Positions 48,698 to 56,845 of a DNA stretch of 64,000 nt are shown one piece after another. The position numbers and the translations under genes are program-made. A model generated the notes under the pieces. It was not told the DNA's origin. It did not search any database and was given only the letters and a program-made list of their open reading frames with translations. The number at the start of each line of letters is the position of its first letter. The stretch's first letter is position 1. This DNA is from PALSA-1004 sp963804885 (GTDB lineage Bacteria > Pseudomonadota > Gammaproteobacteria > Burkholderiales > SG8-41): positions 575,907 to 639,906 of the forward strand of contig CAWDSF010000006.1 in assembly GCA_963804885.1 (NCBI GenBank). Reading direction: 5' to 3'.

Positions 48698-49078
48698 TCA
48701 GGCAGGTGCGCGGGTCGCTTCGCGGATCTGCTGGCAGCGGAGACAGCGCTTCGCGGTCGGATACGCCTCGAGGCGCGCGAAAGGGATCGGCGCCCCGCAG
48801 TCGATGCACGTACCATAGGTCCCGGCCGCGATGCGGGCTTCGACCGCGACAATGTCCCGCAACTCGGCGGCATCGCGTGCCACTTCCGCGTTGGAAACGT
48901 CGGTCAACAGCATAGCCACCGATTCGTCGCCGGCGTCCGAGGTGCCGGACAGGAGGTCGGCGTAACGCTCGCTCCCCATGCGAGCAAGCCCCCGGCGGAT
49001 TTCCTCGCGCAGCAGTCTCTTGCGCTCGCCCAGCATCCGGGCGAGGCTGTCGCGCTCGCTTGTCGTCAACGAAGTCAT
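48698..49078 (-). CDS. TraR/DksA-family zinc-finger protein
   Basis: 126 residues: an N-terminal helical hairpin (LARMLGERKRLLREEIRRGL) and a C-terminal four-cysteine zinc finger (TCIDCGAPIPFARLEAYPTA then KRCLRCQQI). Such proteins bind the RNA polymerase secondary channel and modulate stress transcription; this short form lacks a clear DxxDxA tip motif but has DVSNAEVARDAAEL nearby. The start at 49078 (MTSLTTSERD) is chosen over 49105. Its start overlaps the upstream part of the divergent PLD gene frame. Confidence 0.85.
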   Translation of the reverse strand: MTSLTTSERDSLARMLGERKRLLREEIRRGLARMGSERYADLLSGTSDAGDESVAMLLTDVSNAEVARDAAELRDIVAVEARIAAGTYGTCIDCGAPIPFARLEAYPTAKRCLRCQQIREATRAPA

Positions 49079-49173
49079 GGTTCTGCTGGGACAGCGCCGC
49101 CGCACGGCGGTTCAGCGGGGCGAGCCACACGGGTCCGGACTTGAGCGAAGCCACGATTGGGGCGGCCGACGGC

Positions 49174-50313
49174 GTGCAGCGCAGGGCATTCGCGCCAGTG
49201 TCGGCCTCCGGTCACGTCTTTCGATGGCTGGCGACCGGCACCGCTACCTTCGAGACGATGCTGCAGCACATCGAGCGCGCGCGGCACAGCGTCGCGCTGG
49301 AGTTCTACATCTGCAAGTCGGGCGTTGTGTCCGATCGCTTTCGCATCGCGCTGATCGCGGCCAGCCTGCGTGGCGTGCACGTACAGGTGTTGCTCGACGC
49401 GTTCGGCTCCGACGAAGTCGCCGGCGGCTATTGGCGCGAGCTCGAACAGCGCGGCGGCCAATTGCGCTGGTTCAACCCGATGCGGCTGCTTCGCCTGAGT
49501 TTCCGGAACCATCGCAAACTGCTGGTGACCGACGGTGCGACCGCAGTTGTCTGCGGATTGAATCTCGCCGACGAGTACGACGGCGATGGCGTGACCCACG
49601 GCTGGCGCGATGTCGCGCTGGAGCTGCAGGGGCCGACGGTCGATGCGTTGGCCGGCAGCTTCGGGCGGATGTGGGCGCTGGCGGCGTTCGAGCCTTCCAG
49701 CCTGCGCACCTTCGCCCGCACGAGCCCGTCCCCGGACCGCGATGCGTCCAGGCCCGCGCTGCTGCTGGCAGGGCCGGGTTGCCGCAACGTTGAGCTGCGT
49801 CGCGAGCTCTATGCGGACCTGCGGACGGCGTCCCGGGTGAGCGTGCACGCCGCCTACTTTCTGCCCTCGCAAGCGTTTGGTCGCATGCTGACGGAGGTGG
49901 CGCTGCGTGGCGAGGTGCGCATTCTGATGCCCGCGAATAGCGACGTTCCGGTGGCCCAGCTTGCTACCTGGCACGCGATCCGGCGCCTCGGCAGTGTCGC
50001 GATCCGGTTCTTCGAGTATCTGCCGCAGATGATGCATGGCAAGCTGCTGGTGGTCGACGACGTCGTCTACGTCGGCTCGGCCAACCTCGACGTGCGCAGC
50101 CGCCTCATCAATTACGAGTTGATGCTGCGCCTCCCGGTGCCGGCGCTGGCGGAGCAGGCGCGCGCGATGTTTGACGCGGACCTGCAACACAGCCGACCGA
50201 GCCAGATGCCCACGTCATCCTGGTGGCAGCAGCTGCGACAGCGCGCCGCATACTGGCTGCTGAAGCGAGTCGATCCGTACGTTGCCCGCCGCAAGCTGCG
50301 GATGCTGCAGTAG
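49174..50313 (+). CDS. Phospholipase D/cardiolipin synthase family protein
   Basis: Two HKD-type motifs: RNHRKLLVTDGATAVVCGLN and MHGKLLVVDDVVYVGSANLD, in a protein of about 380 residues, like ClsB-type cardiolipin synthases; no N-terminal membrane helices are seen, also as in ClsB. The start is uncertain: GTG 49174 (VQRRAFAPVSASGHVFRW) is used, TTG 49141 and TTG 49060 are in frame, and the latter would overlap the DksA-like gene. Likely makes cardiolipin or another phosphatidyl transfer product at the membrane. Intact. Confidence 0.8.
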   Translation: MQRRAFAPVSASGHVFRWLATGTATFETMLQHIERARHSVALEFYICKSGVVSDRFRIALIAASLRGVHVQVLLDAFGSDEVAGGYWRELEQRGGQLRWFNPMRLLRLSFRNHRKLLVTDGATAVVCGLNLADEYDGDGVTHGWRDVALELQGPTVDALAGSFGRMWALAAFEPSSLRTFARTSPSPDRDASRPALLLAGPGCRNVELRRELYADLRTASRVSVHAAYFLPSQAFGRMLTEVALRGEVRILMPANSDVPVAQLATWHAIRRLGSVAIRFFEYLPQMMHGKLLVVDDVVYVGSANLDVRSRLINYELMLRLPVPALAEQARAMFDADLQHSRPSQMPTSSWWQQLRQRAAYWLLKRVDPYVARRKLRMLQ

Positions 50314-50538
50314 TGGCCAGTCTCGCGCTCGAGTAATGCGCGCTTTCGCGGCCGGTTCCGATGCCGCCGCGTTCGCGCGGTAGCTGCGGACACTCCTTGG
50401 CGAGACCTCGTTCGCGGTGCCGGACGTGCTCCATCCTCCGAGCGAATAATTGCGATCGGCGCGACAAATCGGCGGAGAATGAGCGATCGGTCGAAGTTCT
50501 CGTACGTGATGGAAGCCAAGTCGGTCATCACGGCGCCG

Positions 50539-50727
50539 TCAGAGGTGGCGACCGAGCCTCACGAAGCAGGCGATGGAATGAGTGCGGTTGCCGGGATCGA
50601 ACAGCGGGGCCTGCCTGACGATGCCGCCTTCCAAATGCACATCGATGTGGGATCCGGCCTCGAATGCCGGCAGTGGCTCGCCATCGGGGTCACCGAGCTC
50701 GAATAAGCAGATATCCACGGGCTTCGG
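50539..50727 (-). pseudogene. N-terminal fragment of a VanB-like oxygenase reductase
   Basis: Reads VDICLFELGDPDGEPLPAFE, AGSHIDVHLEGGIVRQAPLF, DPGNRTHSIACFV then random sequence and a stop: the start of the FMN/NAD domain of phthalate/vanillate-type dioxygenase reductases (ELxDPDGxxLPxFxAGxHIDV). About 55 of some 315 residues remain; the serine of the RQYSL flavin motif is lost (RQAPL). A remnant. Confidence 0.6.
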
Positions 50728-50894
50728 CGGTCGTCCGAAGGACGCGGATGCTTCGCAGTGCGGGCTCCACGCTTCTTGCGTTCCGATCGCCACCCCGAGG
50801 TCGGCTGCGAAACAGACCGCCCGGTGAGGTTGCATGCATGCCACTCCCAAATGGGTGCGTAATCGCGCTTGATCGCCATCATTTGCACCGCGGT

Positions 50895-51021
50895 AATGCT
50901 GGAACGTAAGACCGCCGTTGCTTACACGGCCTTGCGCGACGCCGTGCTGACGCATCCGACGATTGCCGAAGGGCTCACGGTGCTGTTCGCAAATGAGCCG
51001 AGACCCCCCGGGGCGGTCTGA
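50895..51021 (+). pseudogene. C-terminal fragment of a pyridine nucleotide-disulfide oxidoreductase
   Basis: The frame VAYTALRDAVLTHPTIAEGL followed by TVLFANEPRPPGAV and stop is the C-terminal end of FAD-dependent mercuric-reductase-like enzymes (LxxAxxTHPTxxEGL). The rest of the gene is absent. It abuts the isochorismatase-fold gene. Confidence 0.55.
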
Positions 51022-51057
51022 AGCAGACGTCCCACCACATCGAACCAGGAGCAAGAC

Positions 51058-51692
51058 ATGGACATCAAGTCAACCGACACCGCCCTCGTCATCACCGACC
51101 CACAGAACGACGTGCTGAGCGAGAAGGGCGTCGCGTGGGCACTGGTCGGCAAGAGCATCGCAGCCAACCGGACGGTCGAGCACATCGGGCAGTTGTTCAA
51201 GGCCGCGAAGGCGAACGGCTACTGGCGTTCGGGCGGCGCGGTCGAGGCGATGATGCACGAGACGAACATGTTCGGCCGCAAAGGGGCGCTCAGCCTGGAG
51301 GCTTCCGCGGCTCGGGTGCCGACTGGCTCGATGAGTTCTACATCGAAGACGGCAAGACGATTGTCGCCAGCCCGCACAAGGTATACGGCCCCGAGTCGAA
51401 CGATCTTGTGCTGCAGTTGCGCAAGCGTGGCAAGACCAAGGTCGTGCTAGGCGGGGTGCTGGCCAACCTGTGCGTCGAGGCACACATGCGCGAATTGGTC
51501 GAGCAAGGCTTCGAGGTCGCGGTGGTGAAGGACGCGACGGCCGCCCCGAACCATCCGCAGCTCGGCGACGGCTATCCGCCAGCGCTCGCCAACTTCGGCT
51601 TCATCGCCGATGCAGTGCTGAGCACGGCGGACGCGGTCGCGGCGATGGCCAAGGGCGGCGGCACAAAGCGGGCGTCCACCCAAGAACGTTAG
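51058..51692 (+). CDS. Isochorismatase-family cysteine hydrolase (frameshifted, internally shortened)
   Basis: Catalytic Asp in TALVITDPQNDVLSEKG and catalytic Cys in VVLGGVLANLCVEAHMRELV, with SPHKVYGPESNDLVLQLRKR between. The start at 51058 has AGGAGC upstream. One indel near 51310 shifts the frame (GFRGSGADWLDEF restored). Compared with my memory of the family, about 16 residues after KAAKANGY (usually containing SPHYYYP) are missing, which would remove a conserved loop. May be inactive; substrate unknown. Confidence 0.75.
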
Positions 51693-51693
51693 C

Positions 51694-51924
51694 GTGGACG
51701 AAGCAATCGCCTGCATCAGAACTGCGGCGGCAACAAAACCGGGACGCGTGAAGGAGCTTGACGTCAAGATCGAGAACGGCGCAACGCTCTCCCAAATAGA
51801 GATCGCGGCCGACGCGAAGAGAAGATGTCGATCGCGCACGCGCGGGAACACAATGGCGTTGCGATCGGCGGGAATCCACTCGACGTCGATATCGTGACGA
51901 CGACTGCATTGCGCAGTCGCTGAC
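51694..51924 (+). pseudogene. Possible PepSY-like fragment
   Basis: Starts at a GTG one base after the previous stop: DEAIACIRTAAATKPGRVKE then LDVKIENGATLSQIEIAADA, similar in pattern to a PepSY domain (AI...PGRV.EvELe.e.G...yeveI). After ADAKR the frame loses sense; a shifted reading continues NGVAIGGNPLDVDIVTTTAL. Identification is weak. Confidence 0.25.
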
Positions 51925-52005
51925 CCCGGAAGTCGTGGTCGGCATCGCCTGGCCCGATGACGGTTCAGACGAACCGAGAGGAATGAATCAAGCAACCACG
52001 GCATA

Positions 52006-52634
52006 ATGGACTACTTTTTCGAGCACGACCTCGCCACCGTCTTTGGCATCGTGCTCCTCCAGCAGCTTGGCGCGCCGATTCCGGCGCTTCCGGTCTTGAT
52101 GTTCGCAGGTGCGGGGGCGATCGGACATCCGCTGCATGCGCTGTACGCGCTCGTACTCTCGATCGTCGCTTCGACGATCGGCAATCTCGCATGGTTCTGG
52201 GCGGGGCGGCACTACGGCTATCGCGTCTCGATTTACTGTGCCGCGTTTCCCTCTCGCCGGATTCGTGCGTGGGTCACAGCGAACTGAAGTTCGAGCGTTA
52301 CGGCGTCCTCACCCTCGTGTTCGCCCGGTTTGTGCCGGGACTTTCGTTTCTCGCTCCACCGCTCGCCGGCGCGCTTCGATTCCGGACGCTACGCTTCGTG
52401 GCTTACAACGCCGCGGGGACGGCGTTGTGGTCGGCATTGGGACTTCTCCTCGGGTTCGTGTTCCATGCCGAGATCGACTGGTTGCTCGATCAGCTCGCTG
52501 CTCTCTGTGGCTATGCCTTGTTCGTCATTACCATGTTGATCGGGCTCTACGTGACGTATCGCTGGTTCGATCGGCGGCGCTTTCTTAGATCCCTGGACGC
52601 GGTGCGCGTGGGTGTCGACGAGCTTGAAGGATGA
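52006..52634 (+). CDS. DedA-family membrane protein (frameshifted)
   Basis: A DedA/VTT-domain inner-membrane protein. MDYFFEHDLATVFGIVLLQQ, GAPIPALPVLMFAGAGA and SIVASTIGNLAWFWAGRHYG, then after an indel near 52232 LKFERYGVLTLVFARFVPGL, APPLAGALRFRTLRFVAYNA and WSALGLLLGFVF. The FxRFVPGxRxxxxxxAG motif is present. DedA proteins support lipid flipping and membrane potential. Its end overlaps the rhodanese start (GGATGATC). In many proteobacteria DedA and rhodanese are one polypeptide; one missing base here would restore that fusion. Confidence 0.8.
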
Positions 52635-52939
52635 TCAATCGCGGCGACGATCCGATCATTCTCGACGTACGGTCGCGCACCCACCGCCGAATCGACGGGC
52701 GCACGATTCCGGGCGCAAGGACTCTGGATCTCGACGATCGCGCTGACCTTCGACGCACGCTCGCGGATGTTCCTCGCGACCGCGACGTGGTGGTGTACTG
52801 TGCCTGCCCGAACGAGGCGACGGCGGCCAAGGTCGCGATGCTGCTGCGGGATGGCGGAATCGTTCGTGTTCGGCCACTCAAAGGCGGTATCGAAGCATGG
52901 GTCACCGCGAGGCTAAGGATCGACAACCCGATACGATGA
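52631..52939 (+). CDS. Rhodanese-domain protein (GlpE-like), possibly C-terminal domain of DedA fusion
   Basis: 102 residues: DPIILDVRSRTHRRIDGRTI, PGARTLDLDD, and the catalytic cysteine in DVVVYCACPNEATAAKVAML. This is the single-domain rhodanese usually fused to DedA. The ATG at 52631 overlaps the DedA stop by four bases, so it is either translationally coupled or split from DedA by a one-base error. Confidence 0.75.
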   Translation: MINRGDDPIILDVRSRTHRRIDGRTIPGARTLDLDDRADLRRTLADVPRDRDVVVYCACPNEATAAKVAMLLRDGGIVRVRPLKGGIEAWVTARLRIDNPIR

Positions 52940-53148
52940 AAGATGGGAAATCCAACCACACGATGGCCTGCTGAGGCGGCGTGTCACGGCTTGACGTGAC
53001 CAGGCCGACGGGGAACTGGGTGGTCGGAGGTCGCCGCGTGTTCGGTATTTGGCATTCCGCTCGGAGGTCCAGCACCAACACGTCGCTCAGCGCGCCGGCG
53101 CCTGAACGAACGGCTCGGGGTTCAACATGGTCGAGGCTCCCGGCTCGG
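52940..53148. other. Convergent intergenic region
   Basis: Between convergent rhodanese and patatin genes. A short hairpin GTCACG...CGTGAC lies near 52984-53000. On the minus strand a 21-codon frame (MTEPGASTMLNPEPFVQA, stop near 53098) overlaps the patatin stop as ATGA and looks like the truncated start of a following gene. Confidence 0.35.
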
Positions 53149-54228
53149 TCATAGAAAGGTGCTCCTGACGTCCACACTGGAGCGTACACCGATGTCGTCG
53201 ATGGTCGCTTCCACCCAATGCCCCGCGCACGCGCGGCCCGCGGCCTTGAGGTGCTCGAGGAATGCGCGCTCTGCATTCGACTTGCTCGCAACGCCGAGCG
53301 CTTTCATCGTCTCCTGGTCGCCGATCACATGGATGCGCATGTTCTTGTAGCGGGCCGCGAACTGCTCCGTCAGTGCGCCCTCCTCCAACAGTCGTTGCAC
53401 GAATTCGATTGCGCGCATCTCGTGCATGAGAGAGGAGTTGAACGCGATCTCGTTCATCCGGTTGTCGATCTCGAGCGATGTGCGCGGAATGCCCTCGCGC
53501 ACCACGGGATTGATCTGGACGATCACGACGTCCGTGGTCGTGCAGCGATAGATCAAGGGCCAGATCGCTGGATTGCCCATGTAGCCACCGTCCCAGTACG
53601 GTTCGCCATCGATGTCCACGGCCTGGTAGAGGTGCGGCAGGCACGCGGAGGCGAGCAGCGCGTCCAGCGAGATATCGTCGCGGTCGAAAACCCGGGGGCG
53701 ACCGGTGCGCACATTGGTCGCCGTGACGAAGATGCGGAGCGCTTTGCACGCGCGCACCGCATCGATATCGATCTGCCGGGAGAGGATCTCCCGCAGTGGA
53801 TGGTGATCGAGCGGGTTCGTCTGATATGGGGAGTACACGCGGCCGAGAAGATTGAACCAGAGATAGCTCGGGGAACGGTCGAGGTTCCAGCTTCCGAGAA
53901 GCCGCTCGATCAGCGTGCGCTGAATCGGGCCGAAGATCGCATATTCGCTGGTGCTGATCCAGAACCGGTCCAGGGCCTGCCGCGCGCCTTCCCGACCGCC
54001 AGCCGCGTAGCCGGCGGCGAGCGCGGCTGCGTTCATCGCGCCGGCGCTCGTCCCGCTGATCGCCTCGATGACGATGCGCTCATCCTGGAGCAGGCGATCG
54101 AGCACGCCCCAGGTGAAGGCGCCGTGCGCGCCCCCGCCCTGAAGCGCGAGGCTGATCCGCCGCGCGACTGACGGTGCCGAGTTGGACGCCGGATCCCGTG
54201 CCTCCTGCCCTGGCTTGCGCTCGCTCAT
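53149..54228 (-). CDS. Patatin-like phospholipase, copy 2
   Basis: 359 residues, a different subgroup from the patatin at 27522: oxyanion motif ALQGGGAHGAFTWGVLDRLL, nucleophile ISGTSAGAMNAAALAAGY, catalytic Asp in YWDGGYMGNPAIWPLIY. The C-terminal region has FVQRLLEEGALTEQFAARYK. GGAGG lies upstream of 54228. This subgroup is common next to PHB-metabolism genes in Burkholderiales and was found in low-oxygen-induced loci; here no PHB gene is adjacent. Cytoplasmic, intact. Confidence 0.88.
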   Translation of the reverse strand: MSERKPGQEARDPASNSAPSVARRISLALQGGGAHGAFTWGVLDRLLQDERIVIEAISGTSAGAMNAAALAAGYAAGGREGARQALDRFWISTSEYAIFGPIQRTLIERLLGSWNLDRSPSYLWFNLLGRVYSPYQTNPLDHHPLREILSRQIDIDAVRACKALRIFVTATNVRTGRPRVFDRDDISLDALLASACLPHLYQAVDIDGEPYWDGGYMGNPAIWPLIYRCTTTDVVIVQINPVVREGIPRTSLEIDNRMNEIAFNSSLMHEMRAIEFVQRLLEEGALTEQFAARYKNMRIHVIGDQETMKALGVASKSNAERAFLEHLKAAGRACAGHWVEATIDDIGVRSSVDVRSTFL

Positions 54229-54314
54229 CGGTACGCCTCCAATGGTGTGCCGGCGCCCGGGCTTCAGGCAAACCGTCTCAGTTCAGGTGGCTACTTTCCG
54301 GCGCAATGTCGGCA

Positions 54315-55271
54315 TCATGGGCCGAATGCATGGTCGACATGAACGTCCTGCAAGGGCATTTCAAACGATTGGCGGCCGATCTCGCCGCGGGCTTCCAGGC
54401 GTCCCAGCAGAAGATGAAAGTACAGCATTCCGCGCTGCGGACCGAGCGTCTTCAATACGTGCTGTGCATCGAACGGCGCCGATCCCGCGATGAGCGCAAC
54501 GTTTCTCGCGACGCTCGTATCGTTGAGGGGGAATACATCGAGTCGGCCCAATCCACGCAGCAGAATGACCGCCGCCGTCCACGGGCCGATCCCCTTGGTC
54601 CGACACAGGATCGCCGCTGCGTCGGCGCTCGTGCACCGTTCCAGCGCTGTTGCGTCGAGCGCGCCGGACGACAGTGCTTCGGCAACCCGCCGCAGCGTTG
54701 CGATCTTGTTGGCGCTGAGTCCGGTTGCCCGCAGGCGGTGATCGCGTGCACGCTGAACGCTGTCCGGACTCGGGAACGGGTACAACGGGACCGGTATGCC
54801 ACGCGTTTCCACCGATTTACCAACCGCAAGAATCAAGCGGTGCATGATCGCACTCGCCGCGCGGAGACTGAGCTGCTGGAACACGATCGCGTTCGCGCAT
54901 GCCTCCCAAAGACTGGGATAGCGCGGCGGCTTCACACCGCGCATGCGCTTGACCAAGGGAGCCAGCCACGGGATGTGCGCAGCCGCTCGATAGAATTTCC
55001 TGAGGTCGCGATCCGCTCCGAGCACTTGGCGGACAAGCCCGAGAACGGCGGCGTCGTTGCGCGCGCCACCCTCGATCGTGATGCAGAGCGAGGGGTGGTG
55101 TGCGACCTGCGTCGCGCGCACGATCACGGGCTCCGGAAAGCCGGAGAGGGCGCGGACATACGTACCTTGTGGCGTGAGTACATCGACGACATTTGTCGAC
55201 AGCCGCCGGAGGACGCTCACCGTGAGATCGAGACGGTATGGCATCACGACGGGGATCTCGTGCACGTGCAT
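54315..55271 (-). CDS. DNA-3-methyladenine glycosylase II (AlkA-like)
   Basis: A 318-residue HhH-GPD base-excision glycosylase. An N-terminal AlkA-like fold (YRLDLTVSVLRRLSTNVVDV), helical core WEACANAIVFQQLSLRAASA, and helix-hairpin-helix LCRTKGIGPWTAAVILLRGL followed by the catalytic Asp in DVFPLNDTSV. It removes alkylated purines. It starts at 55271, three bases after the stop of the flavoprotein gene, so the two are probably co-transcribed. Confidence 0.85.
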   Translation of the reverse strand: MHVHEIPVVMPYRLDLTVSVLRRLSTNVVDVLTPQGTYVRALSGFPEPVIVRATQVAHHPSLCITIEGGARNDAAVLGLVRQVLGADRDLRKFYRAAAHIPWLAPLVKRMRGVKPPRYPSLWEACANAIVFQQLSLRAASAIMHRLILAVGKSVETRGIPVPLYPFPSPDSVQRARDHRLRATGLSANKIATLRRVAEALSSGALDATALERCTSADAAAILCRTKGIGPWTAAVILLRGLGRLDVFPLNDTSVARNVALIAGSAPFDAQHVLKTLGPQRGMLYFHLLLGRLEARGEIGRQSFEMPLQDVHVDHAFGP

Positions 55272-55274
55272 TGA

Positions 55275-56819
55275 TTATCTTCGGCGCAGCCATCGCAGCC
55301 CCGCGGTTGCCAGCCGTGGCACCGAGCGTGTGCGGGTGTAAGCGTCCGCCGCTTTCTTGATCGCTTCGGCCTGCGTCGGATAGGCGTGAATGACGCGAGC
55401 CAGCGTGCGCAGGCCCACCCCCGCTACGATCGCCAAGGTGATTTCGCTGATCATCTCGCCCGCGTGCCGGGCGACGATCGTTGCGCCGAGAATCCGGTCC
55501 GTTCGCTCCTTGACGTTGATCTTCACGAAGCCCACCTCCTCGTCGTCGGCGATCGCACGATCGACGTCGTGCATCGGGATGGTGAAGGTCTTCACCGGAA
55601 TGTTCCGTTCGCGCGCCTGCCGCACATAGAGGCCGACGTGAGCGATCTCCGGGTCGGTATAAGTGCACCACGGAATCGTCAACGCACTTAGCCGCTGGCG
55701 ACCGGCAAAGAGGGCGTTCTGAACCGCGATGCGCGCCGAGGCGTCCGCGGTATCGTTGAACTTGTGCTGCAGGCAGGCGTCGCCGGCGGCATAGACGCGA
55801 CGATTGCTGGTCCGCAGGAAATCATCGACGTGGATGCCGTGGCGACTGTCGTAGTGAACGCCGGCAGCCTCCAGATTCAGACCGTCGGTATTCGGCACAC
55901 GGCCGGTGCCGGTGAGGATGGCATCGACGGCGACCGTGCTGTGGTAGTCGTCACTGACGAGATCGACGATCTTCTGGCCGCCTTCCACGCGTACATTGAC
56001 GGCGCGGGTGTTGAGCCGTACCTCGATGCCATCGCGTGCGAAGGCATCGGACAATATCTGCGCGGCGTCGCGTTCTTCCCTCGGGAGGAAGAGCGGTCGT
56101 TTCTGCACGATCATCGTCCGCACGCCGAAACGGCAAAACGCCTGCGCCATTTCGCAGCCGAGCGGGCCGCCACCGATGACCAGCAGGCGGCGCGGCGGCT
56201 CGGTCAGATCGAACGCGTTCTCGTTGGTGAGATAGCCGGCTTCGACGAGACCGGGAATCGCGGGCGTGTCCGGCCGCGCGCCAGTGGCGATCAGCGCCTT
56301 TTTGAAGCGCAGTGTCGCGCCATCCACGTCGAGCGCATCGGTTCCCGTGAAGCACGCCTGGCCGAAGAACACGTCCACGCCCGCCGCCGTCAGCCGTCGC
56401 GCCGAATCGGCGCGACTGATGCGCGCGCGAACCCCGCGCACGCGCTGCATCACTGCGGCAAAGTCGACACGAATGTCGGCCGGGATGCGCGCGCCATACT
56501 GGTCGGCATGGCGCATCTCGGCGTACACGCGCGAGGTGCGAATGATCGCCTTCGACGGCACGCAGCCGATATTCAAGCAGGTGCCGCCGAGCAGGTGACG
56601 CTCGATCAGCGCGACCTTCGCGCCCTGTGCCGCCGCGGTGTGCGCCGCGACCAGTCCCGTCGTACCGGCCCCGACAATGACCAGGTCGTAGCGTTGCGCC
56701 GGCGGTGGATTGCGCCAACCGGCCGGACGCACGTTGTCCATGCGTTCGCGCTCGGCGGGATCGCTCGCAAGTGTTGCGGAAATGTCGCCACGCGGCTGCA
56801 GCGTCGGTGTCTCGTTCAA
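55275..56819 (-). CDS. Mercuric-reductase-like FAD-dependent disulfide oxidoreductase
   Basis: 514 residues of class I disulfide reductase: FAD site YDLVIVGAGTTGLVAAHTAA, redox pair GGTCLNIGCVPSKAIIR, NAD site LLVIGGGPLGCEMAQAFCRF, FAD site RRVYAAGDACLQHKFNDTAD, and the dimer-interface motif VIHAYPTQAEAIKKAAD. No N-terminal metal-binding domain and no C-terminal Cys pair of true MerA. The N-terminal 40 residues are unrelated extension. Likely a general thiol/disulfide or metal reductase. Intact; upstream of alkA. Confidence 0.85.
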   Translation of the reverse strand: MNETPTLQPRGDISATLASDPAERERMDNVRPAGWRNPPPAQRYDLVIVGAGTTGLVAAHTAAAQGAKVALIERHLLGGTCLNIGCVPSKAIIRTSRVYAEMRHADQYGARIPADIRVDFAAVMQRVRGVRARISRADSARRLTAAGVDVFFGQACFTGTDALDVDGATLRFKKALIATGARPDTPAIPGLVEAGYLTNENAFDLTEPPRRLLVIGGGPLGCEMAQAFCRFGVRTMIVQKRPLFLPREERDAAQILSDAFARDGIEVRLNTRAVNVRVEGGQKIVDLVSDDYHSTVAVDAILTGTGRVPNTDGLNLEAAGVHYDSRHGIHVDDFLRTSNRRVYAAGDACLQHKFNDTADASARIAVQNALFAGRQRLSALTIPWCTYTDPEIAHVGLYVRQARERNIPVKTFTIPMHDVDRAIADDEEVGFVKINVKERTDRILGATIVARHAGEMISEITLAIVAGVGLRTLARVIHAYPTQAEAIKKAADAYTRTRSVPRLATAGLRWLRRR

Positions 56820-56845
56820 GGCAGGTCTGCTAGTCCACTAGTCCA

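Noticed and set aside
50999..51020. CCCCCCGGGG run as a third copy of the hairpin repeat
   Set aside because: Only the palindromic core matches; the flanking motifs of the 85-bp element are absent.
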